DNA from: Candidatus Methylomirabilis sp.
GTDB lineage: Bacteria > DYJV01
Length of the DNA: 12,337 nucleotides
Assembly (NCBI GenBank): GCA_020722945.1
Contig: DYJV01000050.1
Coordinates: 5,015-17,351, forward strand
Reading direction: 5' to 3'
In this document: piece by piece, positions 6,536 to 12,337 of the stretch
Numbering within the stretch: position 1 is the stretch's first letter
How the letters are laid out: the number at the start of each line of letters is the position of its first letter
Position numbers and translations under genes: made by a program
Notes under the pieces: generated by a model
Database searches by the model: none
Told to the model about the DNA's origin: nothing
The model's input: the letters and a program-made list of their open reading frames with translations, nothing else

Positions 6536-7318
6536 CTATTTACTCTTATCTTTAGTTCCTATAAGGAGGTTTGTCAAAACTTTTTTGAGACTGTCAGCAT
6601 CAAGGTTTCTTGTCAACTTCCCATTGATTCCTACAGAGATGTTCCCTGTCTCTTCTGAGACTATCAGAGATATAGCATCTGTCTGCTCTGTTATCCCTAT
6701 TGCTGCTCTATGTCTTGTCCCTAATTGTTTGCTGATGTCAGGATTTATTGAGAGTGGGAGGAAACATCCTGCATATTTTATCCTATCGTTGACAATTACA
6801 ACTGCACCATCGTGAAGTGGTGATTTGTTGATAAAGAGACTTTCAAGAAGCTCCTTTGATGCAAATGCATCGAGCTCTTTCCCAATTTCTATAAGATTTT
6901 TGAGCCCTGTGGCTCTTGGAAAGACTATTAATGCACCTATTTTCTTGAAAGATAAAGTAACAGCAAGCTTGACTACTTCATCTATAATTTTTGTATCTGT
7001 AAATTGAATAGTCCCTTTTAGGAATATATCTTTCCCAAAATTTGATAGTGCAAGTCTAATATCGTGCTGAAAAATAACAACTATTATTACAAAGATAGAA
7101 CTGAGAAAATTATTGAGTATCCAATTTAGTGTGACTAATCCTAAAAAACTTGATATTTCGTAGAGTATAAAAAGGAATATAAATCCGATAATTATCTGAG
7201 CAGACCTTGTCCCTTTGATAAATAGTAAAATTCGATAGATGATAAAACTTACAATTGCAATATCGAGAAGATCTTCCCACCTGATGAAGTCTATTGTATA
7301 ATTTAGTAGTTCTCTCAA
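6536..7318 (-). CDS. cdaA: CdaA, membrane diadenylate cyclase (c-di-AMP synthase)
   Basis: CdaA condenses two ATP into cyclic di-AMP, a second messenger that controls potassium and osmolyte balance and cell-wall homeostasis. The 260-residue protein has three hydrophobic segments at about 17-34, 38-60 and 68-84, followed by a cytoplasmic DAC domain. The catalytic motifs are intact: DGA at 170-172, within SPLHDGAVVI, and RHRAA at 202-206, within LGTRHRAAIGI. Length is slightly below the usual 270-280 because the C-terminal tail is short. The start is TTG at 7318. It gives the family N-terminus and no other ATG, GTG or TTG lies in the first 20 codons, but the nearest purine run (GAGGGG) is 12 bases away. 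It begins three bases after the folP stop and ends immediately before cdaR. Confidence 0.93.
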   Translation of the reverse strand: MRELLNYTIDFIRWEDLLDIAIVSFIIYRILLFIKGTRSAQIIIGFIFLFILYEISSFLGLVTLNWILNNFLSSIFVIIVVIFQHDIRLALSNFGKDIFLKGTIQFTDTKIIDEVVKLAVTLSFKKIGALIVFPRATGLKNLIEIGKELDAFASKELLESLFINKSPLHDGAVVIVNDRIKYAGCFLPLSINPDISKQLGTRHRAAIGITEQTDAISLIVSEETGNISVGINGKLTRNLDADSLKKVLTNLLIGTKDKSK

Positions 7319-7321
7319 AAT

Positions 7322-8545
7322 CTAATCTATCCCCTCTTTTCTGATGCTGTCAACTATTTTGAGGGCTTCAACACTCTGTTGAACATCGTGTGTTCTTATA
7401 ATTTTGGCACCATTACTTGAGGCTATACAGGCAGAAGCAATTGAGCCGTTTATTCGATCTTTAGGAGTTGGTCTATTTAATATTTTGCCGATGAATGATT
7501 TCCTTGATGTCCCAATAAGTATTGGTAGTCCAAAAGATTTGAACTCTTTAAGGCGATTGAGTATCTCTAAATTATGAGTAAAGGTTTTCCCAAAACCTAT
7601 ACCGGGATCAATTATAAGATTTGATGGATCTCCGCCATGATCCTCTACATAAAGGATAATCTCTCTAAAATAATTAGATATTTCATTTATAAGATTGTGG
7701 TAAGTAGGATTTACTTGCATATTTGATGGGGTCCCTTTGATGTGCATTAGAATCGCAGGAACTTTATATTTAATAAGAAGATCAAACATATTGTTGTCAA
7801 ATTTTAGTGCTGAGATGTCGTTGATAATATCTGCTCCATGAATTAGAGCTTCCTCTGCCACCTTTGCTTTGTAAGTGTCAATTGATACAAATGAATCTGG
7901 AAACTCTCTCTTTATCAGAGTTATAAGTGGAATAACTCTTCGTAACTCTTCATCTACTGAAACATTCTCTGCACCCGGTCTTGTAGATTCCCCGCCAATA
8001 TCTATAAAATCTGCACCATCTTTTAGCATCTGCTCGACATGTTTGATAGCGGTATCTATATTAGTAAAATCCCCTCCGTCAGAGAATGAATCGGGAGTGG
8101 CATTGAGTATCCCCATAATGTAAGTTTTGTTTGGTAGAAGATGTATCTCTCTATCTTTTGATTTGAGGATAAAGGAATTTTTATTAAAATTGTCAATTAT
8201 TTTGAGAAGCTCACTGCCAAGGAATTTCATTGAAAATGGCTGAGCTTTTATCTTCATTGCAAATAATTTTAGTTGTTTGAGATTCCCGACAATTACAACA
8301 TTTGATCTTTCAACAGATATATCCAGAGCACCCCTTGCAACAGCAGCATCACCACCAACAGAGAGCATCTCCTGTTTGATAACATTTGCAACAACTGATT
8401 TGACGTTTTGTATCAGAATATTGTAAAAGATACCTTTATTGGATACCTTTGCCGCACCTATTTCAGTAGGATTTACCTGAATAAATATTTCATCCTTGAG
8501 AGAGCCAGAATCTACTGATAATATTCTTGAATTAAATTTATGCAC
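7322..8545 (-). CDS. folP: FolP, dihydropteroate synthase with N-terminal extension
   Basis: FolP joins para-aminobenzoate to dihydropterin pyrophosphate to form dihydropteroate in folate synthesis and is the sulfonamide target. The TIM-barrel part covers about residues 139-407, with [15 protein letters not shown] at 144-158, [10 protein letters not shown] at 182-191, a DPGIGFGKT loop, GTSRKSF, and the closing RTHDV. About 135 residues precede it, including [12 protein letters not shown] and QPFSMKFLG; a similar extension occurs in the roughly 400-residue FolP proteins of some other bacteria, and its role is not known to me. I prefer GTG at 8545 (407 residues) because AGGAGG lies nine bases upstream. 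The TTG at 8572 would place that site inside the coding region. The GTG overlaps the end of ftsH by eight bases. The catalytic assignment is firm. Confidence 0.93.
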   Translation of the reverse strand: MHKFNSRILSVDSGSLKDEIFIQVNPTEIGAAKVSNKGIFYNILIQNVKSVVANVIKQEMLSVGGDAAVARGALDISVERSNVVIVGNLKQLKLFAMKIKAQPFSMKFLGSELLKIIDNFNKNSFILKSKDREIHLLPNKTYIMGILNATPDSFSDGGDFTNIDTAIKHVEQMLKDGADFIDIGGESTRPGAENVSVDEELRRVIPLITLIKREFPDSFVSIDTYKAKVAEEALIHGADIINDISALKFDNNMFDLLIKYKVPAILMHIKGTPSNMQVNPTYHNLINEISNYFREIILYVEDHGGDPSNLIIDPGIGFGKTFTHNLEILNRLKEFKSFGLPILIGTSRKSFIGKILNRPTPKDRINGSIASACIASSNGAKIIRTHDVQQSVEALKIVDSIRKEGID

Positions 8546-10370
8546 TTGGAGCTGCCTCCTGCTGTTTACCAAAAATTATTTCATCAACTTCAATAGATGA
8601 AAGGGTTTCTTTTTCGAGTAGTGCATTGGCTAAATCGTGAAGCTTGGAGATGTTTTCGGATAATATATCTTTTGTTTTCTGGTAAGCACCCATAACAATA
8701 TTTCTAACTTCGTTGTCTATTTCGATAGCAGTTGTCTCACTGTAATCTTTGTGTCTGACAAGCTCTTTTCCAAGAAAAATCTGCTCCTCCTTCTTCCCAT
8801 AAGAGAGGGGACCCAACTTGCTCATACCCCATTCACAAACCATTTTTCTTGCAAGATCAGAAGCACGCTCTATATCGTTGCCTGCACCTGTTGTGATACT
8901 GTCAAACACAATCTCCTCAGCAACCCTTCCACCCATAAGTATTGATATCTGAGTGAGAAGATACTCTTTTTTGTATGTGTGTCTGTCATCTATTGGCAAC
9001 TGCTGAGTAACCCCCAATGCTCTACCTCTTGGGATTATAGTAACTTTATGAATAGGATCAGCTTCTGGGAGAAATCTTGCTACAAGAGTATGCCCACTTT
9101 CATGGTATGCTGTAATTTTCTTTTCATGGGGGTTAATAATCATGCTCCTTCTTGCTTTGCCAAGTAGAATTTTGTCTTTTGCCTCATCAAAATCAAGCAT
9201 TTCGATAGATTCTTTGTTTTTGCTTGCAGCGATCAATGCTGCTTCATTTACGAGGTTGGCAAGGTCAGCACCTGAAAAACCGGGTGTCCCTCTTGCTATT
9301 ATGGATAAATCAACACCCTCTGCCAAAGGCTTGTTTCTTGCGTGAACTTTGAGAATACCATCTCTACCGGTAAAATCAGGGTTGTTAACAATAACTTGCC
9401 TATCAAATCTTCCCGGTCTCAGAAGTGCCGGATCCAGAACATCTGGTCTATTGGTAGCTGCTACGATTATGACACCATCGTTTGATTCAAATCCGTCCAT
9501 CTCAACAAGAAGCTGGTTGAGTGTTTGTTCTCTTTCGTCGTGCCCTCCACCAAGACCTGCGCCACGATGTCTCCCTACTGCATCTATCTCATCAATAAAA
9601 ATTATACATGGAGCATTTTTCTTCCCTTGTATAAAAAGGTCTCTTACCCTTGCAGCACCAACTCCTACAAACATTTCAACAAAATCAGAACCACTTATGC
9701 TAAAAAATGGGACATCTGCTTCACCTGCTATTGCTTTGGCAAGTAAAGTTTTGCCGGTGCCGGGAGGACCTACGAGGAGTGCTCCTTTGGGAATTTTGCC
9801 GCCTAATTTGGTGAATTTCTTGGGATTTTTGAGGAATTCTATTATTTCACCAACTTCCTCCTTCGCCTCGTCAATCCCTGCAACATCTTTAAAGGTAACT
9901 TTGTTTTCAGATTCGCTCAACAGACGGGCTCTACTTTTACCAAAAGAGAAAGCTTTGCCACTCCCACCTGCCATATTACGCATAAAAAATATCCATACTC
10001 CTATCAGAAGGAGCATAGGAAACCATGAAACAAGTATAGACTGCCATAAAGAATTTTTGTCGTTAGGTTTGACTTTTATAAGGACATTGTTATCTTTGAG
10101 AATATCCATCAGCTTCAGATCTGGAGCAATATAGCATAGATACTCTTTGGTATCGAAAGTTTTGAGGAATAATTTGTCACCTTGTATTGTAACACTCTCA
10201 GCTTTGCCATTTTTGACCATACCAAGAAAATCGGAATATGTTATCTCATTTGTGACAGTAGGATTATTAAAAGCATTAAAAACCATTATTACAACAAGGA
10301 CTATTACAAGCCAGAGAGAGAGATTTTTAAAAAAATTGTTCTGTTCGGGATTTTTATTTGGTTTGTTAAT
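8538..10370 (-). CDS. ftsH: FtsH, ATP-dependent membrane zinc metalloprotease
   Basis: FtsH extracts and degrades damaged or regulatory membrane and cytoplasmic proteins as an ATP-driven hexamer in the inner membrane. Numbered from the AUU start (610 residues), the membrane segments are at about 19-34 and 116-130, with a short periplasmic domain between. Walker A GPPGTGKT is at 201-208, Walker B IIFIDEID at 256-263, and the second region of homology, ending RPGRFDR, at 306-324. Zinc motif HESGH is at 423-427, and the third ligand region TTGAGND is at 493-499. A perfect TAAGGAGG lies six bases before ATT at 10370. No ATG, GTG or TTG lies in frame between there and Met42 of the longer frame, which is inside the first membrane helix. 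A GTG at 10409 would give 623 residues but has no ribosome site. The AUU start is inferred; protein identity is certain. Confidence 0.95.
   Translation of the reverse strand: MNKPNKNPEQNNFFKNLSLWLVIVLVVIMVFNAFNNPTVTNEITYSDFLGMVKNGKAESVTIQGDKLFLKTFDTKEYLCYIAPDLKLMDILKDNNVLIKVKPNDKNSLWQSILVSWFPMLLLIGVWIFFMRNMAGGSGKAFSFGKSRARLLSESENKVTFKDVAGIDEAKEEVGEIIEFLKNPKKFTKLGGKIPKGALLVGPPGTGKTLLAKAIAGEADVPFFSISGSDFVEMFVGVGAARVRDLFIQGKKNAPCIIFIDEIDAVGRHRGAGLGGGHDEREQTLNQLLVEMDGFESNDGVIIVAATNRPDVLDPALLRPGRFDRQVIVNNPDFTGRDGILKVHARNKPLAEGVDLSIIARGTPGFSGADLANLVNEAALIAASKNKESIEMLDFDEAKDKILLGKARRSMIINPHEKKITAYHESGHTLVARFLPEADPIHKVTIIPRGRALGVTQQLPIDDRHTYKKEYLLTQISILMGGRVAEEIVFDSITTGAGNDIERASDLARKMVCEWGMSKLGPLSYGKKEEQIFLGKELVRHKDYSETTAIEIDNEVRNIVMGAYQKTKDILSENISKLHDLANALLEKETLSSIEVDEIIFGKQQEAAPSA
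8555..8560 (-). promoter_or_regulatory. folP Shine-Dalgarno site inside the end of ftsH
   Basis: Minus-strand AGGAGG lies inside the last ftsH codons, nine bases before GTG 8545. The GTG and the ftsH stop form GTGCATAA, so terminating ribosomes can restart at folP. This favours the 407-residue FolP over the TTG start at 8572. Confidence 0.6.
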
Positions 10371-10376
10371 TGGACT

Positions 10377-10384
10377 CCTCCTTA
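10377..10384 (-). promoter_or_regulatory. Strong Shine-Dalgarno site for an AUU start of ftsH
   Basis: Minus-strand TAAGGAGG at 10384-10377 is a perfect anti-16S match. It is followed by AGTCCA and then ATT at 10370. This is the strongest ribosome site in the window, and the only codon at the right distance is AUU. Confidence 0.7.
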
Positions 10385-10424
10385 ATATAATTTTAAGATT
10401 TTTTACCACATTACTTTGCTTTAT

Positions 10425-11804
10425 TCAATAAAAATCAATTTCTGTTTTTAAATAATTTTTGCTCTCCTTTGAAATTTTTACCTTTTCACTTATTCTGTGT
10501 CCTACTACCCAAACAATCTCTCCACTTGAATCCACCAAAAGTGGAATCTCTCGCCTTTTTCTTAATGGAATTTTGCTGTTGATAAAGAAATCTTTTAGTT
10601 TCTTTGGAGAGCCTATCCCTAATGGCTGGAATCTCTCTCCACCTTTGTAGTATCTTATTTCAAGAGGGAGTAGTAACTTCTCAAAATCGAAAAATTCTGT
10701 CAGATGACCCTTCTCTGATAGTTGCGGATAGGAATCAACACTCTCAATTTTGAGCCTGAAATTTTTGAAAGCATACTCCCCAATTCCTGTTATTAGAGAG
10801 GTTTGGGTGGGGCTACCATCTATATTTTTACTATTTTTAAGCGAAATAAATATATTGTCATACTCTTTGTAAAATTGTATCTTTTGGAAGGTAAATACCC
10901 CTTTTGAGCTATGTATAAATTTGTCAAGCTCTGTAAGAACTGACAATCTGTAATTGTAATTGTTAAAGTGGGCAAATATCTTTTTGTAAATTTCAAATCT
11001 GATAAATCTATTCATAGGAAGTTGTTTGTAGAGAAGGTTGTAACCGTTATTATTTGGAGAAATTATTTTATCAAAGATAGATGAGACGCTATCTTCTATA
11101 AATTCTGATAGCTCCCCTATATTTTGAGAGAAATTGGATATATGTTTCTCAAAAGCAGGTGAAAAATTCTCTGATATGAATGGGATTAGTATATTTCTGA
11201 TTCGGTTTCTAAGGTAGTAGTTTTTTCTGTTTGAAGAATCTTCGACAAATTGTGTCTGACTCTCTTTTAAATATTGTAGTATCTCTAATTTTTTAAATGT
11301 GATAATTGGTCTGATGATATTTGAAAATTTTAACTTTATCCCTTCAAAAGCAGTTATCCCTCTTCCTCGAAAAAGTGAGATGAAAAAATTTTCGATCTGG
11401 TCATCAAAGTTGTGAGCAGTGGCAATTTTGTCGTAACCATTTTCCGATGAAATCTTTTTAAGTAATTGGTATCGCAACAACCTCCCACCTGCTTCAATGC
11501 TCATTTTATTCTCAATGGAAAAATTCTTTACATTTAAGGTTTCTGAAAAGATTCTGATATTATGCTTTTTTGCCACAGAGTGTGAAAATATCTGGTCACG
11601 AGTGCTCTCATCCCCACGCAGAGAGTGATTGAGGTGAAACAGTGCAATATCTTTTATATTTAATTTTTTTTTAAAAAGGGTGAGCATTGTCAGGAGAAAA
11701 ATAGAGTCAGCACCTCCTGAAAATGAGACAAGTATAGATTCACCACTCTTGATCAGGTTGTTATTTTTGATAAAGTTTAAAAATTTCTCTTCTATTTTAT
11801 TCAT
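10425..11804 (-). CDS. tilS: TilS, tRNA(Ile)-lysidine synthetase
   Basis: TilS uses ATP and lysine to convert cytidine 34 of the CAU-anticodon isoleucine tRNA to lysidine, so that AUA is read as isoleucine; it is essential in most bacteria. The N-type ATP pyrophosphatase domain starts with the PP-loop SGGADS at 29-34, followed by HLNHSLRGDES and the TAHNFDDQIENF region with His131. The C-terminal substrate-binding domain ends with GERFQPLG, KLKDFFINSKIPLRKR and WVVGHRISEKV, all typical of full-length TilS. ATG at 11804 gives 459 residues and the usual MNKIEEKFLNFI start. TTG at 11816 would add four residues, and neither has a well-spaced ribosome site, so the start is uncertain by four codons. 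It is the first gene of the operon, 54 bases before the AUU of ftsH. AUA codons are common in this AT-rich DNA, which makes TilS especially needed. Confidence 0.95.
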   Translation of the reverse strand: MNKIEEKFLNFIKNNNLIKSGESILVSFSGGADSIFLLTMLTLFKKKLNIKDIALFHLNHSLRGDESTRDQIFSHSVAKKHNIRIFSETLNVKNFSIENKMSIEAGGRLLRYQLLKKISSENGYDKIATAHNFDDQIENFFISLFRGRGITAFEGIKLKFSNIIRPIITFKKLEILQYLKESQTQFVEDSSNRKNYYLRNRIRNILIPFISENFSPAFEKHISNFSQNIGELSEFIEDSVSSIFDKIISPNNNGYNLLYKQLPMNRFIRFEIYKKIFAHFNNYNYRLSVLTELDKFIHSSKGVFTFQKIQFYKEYDNIFISLKNSKNIDGSPTQTSLITGIGEYAFKNFRLKIESVDSYPQLSEKGHLTEFFDFEKLLLPLEIRYYKGGERFQPLGIGSPKKLKDFFINSKIPLRKRREIPLLVDSSGEIVWVVGHRISEKVKISKESKNYLKTEIDFY

Positions 11805-11869
11805 CTCTTTAAACAAACACCAACTTAAAAAAAATTCTCAATTTCAATCTCTGTTTTCAAACAAACCTC

Positions 11870-11902
11870 TGTCATCTCAAATTTGCCAGCAGGATTATTA
11901 AT
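11870..11902 (+). repeat. Second dispersed repeat, copy 2
   Basis: This copy matches the reverse complement of 3043-3075 at 28 of 33 positions. Its part ATCTCAAATTTGCCA (11874-11888) recurs exactly at 12007-12021, so a third partial copy lies 133 bases further on. Confidence 0.7.
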
Positions 11903-11904
11903 GT

Positions 11905-11980
11905 TGAAGTATGAATGTTGCATGATGAATGATGAATTGAAAATTGAGAATGGATAATTGATAATGATGAATTTTGAATT
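11905..11980. repeat. Low-complexity GATGAAT / ATTGA-word tract
   Basis: The tract is built from short, drifting words: GATGAATGATGAAT, then ATTGAAAATTGAGAATGG, then ATAATTGATAATGATGAAT. It has no clean period and no coding pattern. Such tracts suggest replication slippage or decayed intergenic repeats. No function is evident. Confidence 0.5.
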
Positions 11981-12006
11981 ATTTTTTTCAACCTCTCTGT
12001 TCTCAA
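11978..12006 (-). promoter_or_regulatory. Candidate promoter of the tilS operon
   Basis: Minus-strand TTGAGA (12006-12001) and AATAAT (11983-11978) are separated by exactly 17 bases, and each matches the sigma-70 consensus at five of six positions. It would give a leader of about 165 bases to the tilS ATG. In AT-rich DNA such matches arise by chance, and this one lies in repeat DNA, so support is modest. Confidence 0.28.
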
Positions 12007-12096
12007 ATCTCAAATTTGCCATATCAGTTCTAAATCTGTTGTCTCAATTTCAACATCTGCCGTCTCAACACCAACTTTTTTGGTTCTTGAAATGAA

Positions 12097-12172
12097 CCTT
12101 GATGAGGGGAATTAAAAAAATAACCACCCCGTCAGGCTCTGCTGTCCACCCCTCCGTAGAGGGGAATTTTTT
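12097..12172. repeat. Palindromic repeat, copy B (rearranged left arm)
   Basis: The 29-base core at 12124-12152 keeps both CCACCCC boxes at the same spacing and agrees with copy C at 25 of 29 positions. To its right, CCCCTC (12149-12154) and GAGGGG (12159-12164) form a 6-bp hairpin followed by AATTTTTT, which has terminator form on the plus strand. The left side is not the expected arm: it reads CCTTGATGAGGGGAATT (12097-12113), which resembles the right arm of copy A, so GAGGGGAATT occurs on both sides of the core at an offset of 55. Confidence 0.75.
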
Positions 12173-12270
12173 AAAAAACTATAACATCCAAGTCAAAAAT
12201 AAAACATCTCTTCTTTTATCTTTTTTCCTGTTCTAAACACTAAAAACTATCAACTAACAACCATTTTCAA

Positions 12271-12324
12271 TTCCCATCTACACAAGGATAATTGACCACC
12301 CCGTCCAGCTTCGCTGTCCACCCC
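12271..12324. repeat. Palindromic repeat, copy C (right arm missing)
   Basis: The left arm at 12271-12287 and the 29-base core at 12296-12324 are nearly the same as in copy A; the cores differ at one position only. The right arm expected after the second CCACCCC is absent and replaced by AGAAGAACAGGCG up to the window edge. The flank at 12213-12270 shares several words with that of copy A, including 15 identical bases, so homology extends about 50 bases beyond the palindrome. Confidence 0.8.
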
Positions 12325-12337
12325 AGAAGAACAGGCG

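Larger units (their letters stand above)
11817..12337. other. Gene-free, repeat-filled region upstream of tilS
   Basis: No credible gene was found in this stretch of more than 500 bases up to the window edge. It contains the second dispersed repeat at 11870-11902, a 15-base direct repeat, low-complexity GATGAAT/ATTGA-like words around 11905-11980, a possible operon promoter at 11978-12006, and palindromic repeat copies B and C. A 65-codon minus-strand frame at 11825-12022 lies wholly in these repeats and has no protein-like signature. Confidence 0.7.

Noticed and set aside
9349-10134. 261-codon plus-strand open frame opposite ftsH
   Set aside because: It lies entirely antisense to the highly conserved ATPase part of ftsH, has serine- and proline-rich low-information sequence, and shows no family signature. 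It is a shadow of the real gene.
11825-12022. 65-codon minus-strand open frame upstream of tilS
   Set aside because: It is made of the degenerate repeats and low-complexity words in this gap, has no ribosome site, and resembles no protein family.

Overview
This AT-rich window reads as ordinary bacterial chromosome: housekeeping genes packed tightly on the minus strand, one plus-strand gene at the left edge, and two gene-poor gaps filled with degenerate repeats. The run tilS-ftsH-folP-cdaA-cdaR-glmM, the flavodoxin-type WrbA, a NudC with an intact zinc ribbon, the low G+C content and purine-rich Shine-Dalgarno sites fit a Gram-negative, anaerobic or microaerophilic lineage such as Deferribacterota or a relative of the Desulfuromonadia/Geobacter group. 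This placement is inferred from gene order and protein style; no rRNA gene is present to confirm it.

Layout from left to right: (1) 1-1201, hemW on the plus strand, preceded by a partial duplication of its own start region and ending in a hairpin embedded in its last codons. (2) 1280-2753, wrbA and nudC, both minus strand and convergent with hemW. (3) 2754-3286, a gene-free gap with a long imperfect palindrome and a second degenerate repeat. (4) 3287-11804, a seven-gene minus-strand operon transcribed from right to left: tilS, ftsH, folP, cdaA, cdaR, glmM and an xdhC-family gene. Junctions from ftsH onward run from an 8-base overlap to 12 bases of spacing. (5) 11805-12337, a gene-free region with two more copies of the palindrome family, a copy of the second repeat in the opposite orientation, and low-complexity DNA.

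The operon joins essential functions: decoding of isoleucine AUA codons (TilS), membrane protein quality control (FtsH), folate synthesis (FolP), cyclic di-AMP synthesis and its membrane regulator (CdaA, CdaR), and the first committed step toward UDP-GlcNAc for the cell wall (GlmM). The cdaA-cdaR-glmM linkage is conserved in many bacteria, where GlmM and CdaR modulate CdaA. The XdhC-family molybdoenzyme-maturation gene at the distal end is the odd passenger.

I found no convincing previously undescribed system, and no CRISPR, tRNA, prophage or transposase. The points worth a second look are: a probable AUU start codon for ftsH; the 31-base duplication that puts a 20-codon minicistron two bases ahead of hemW; a possibly leaderless nudC mRNA; a three-copy palindromic repeat family with a strictly conserved 29-base core; and a second repeat present in both gaps in opposite orientation.
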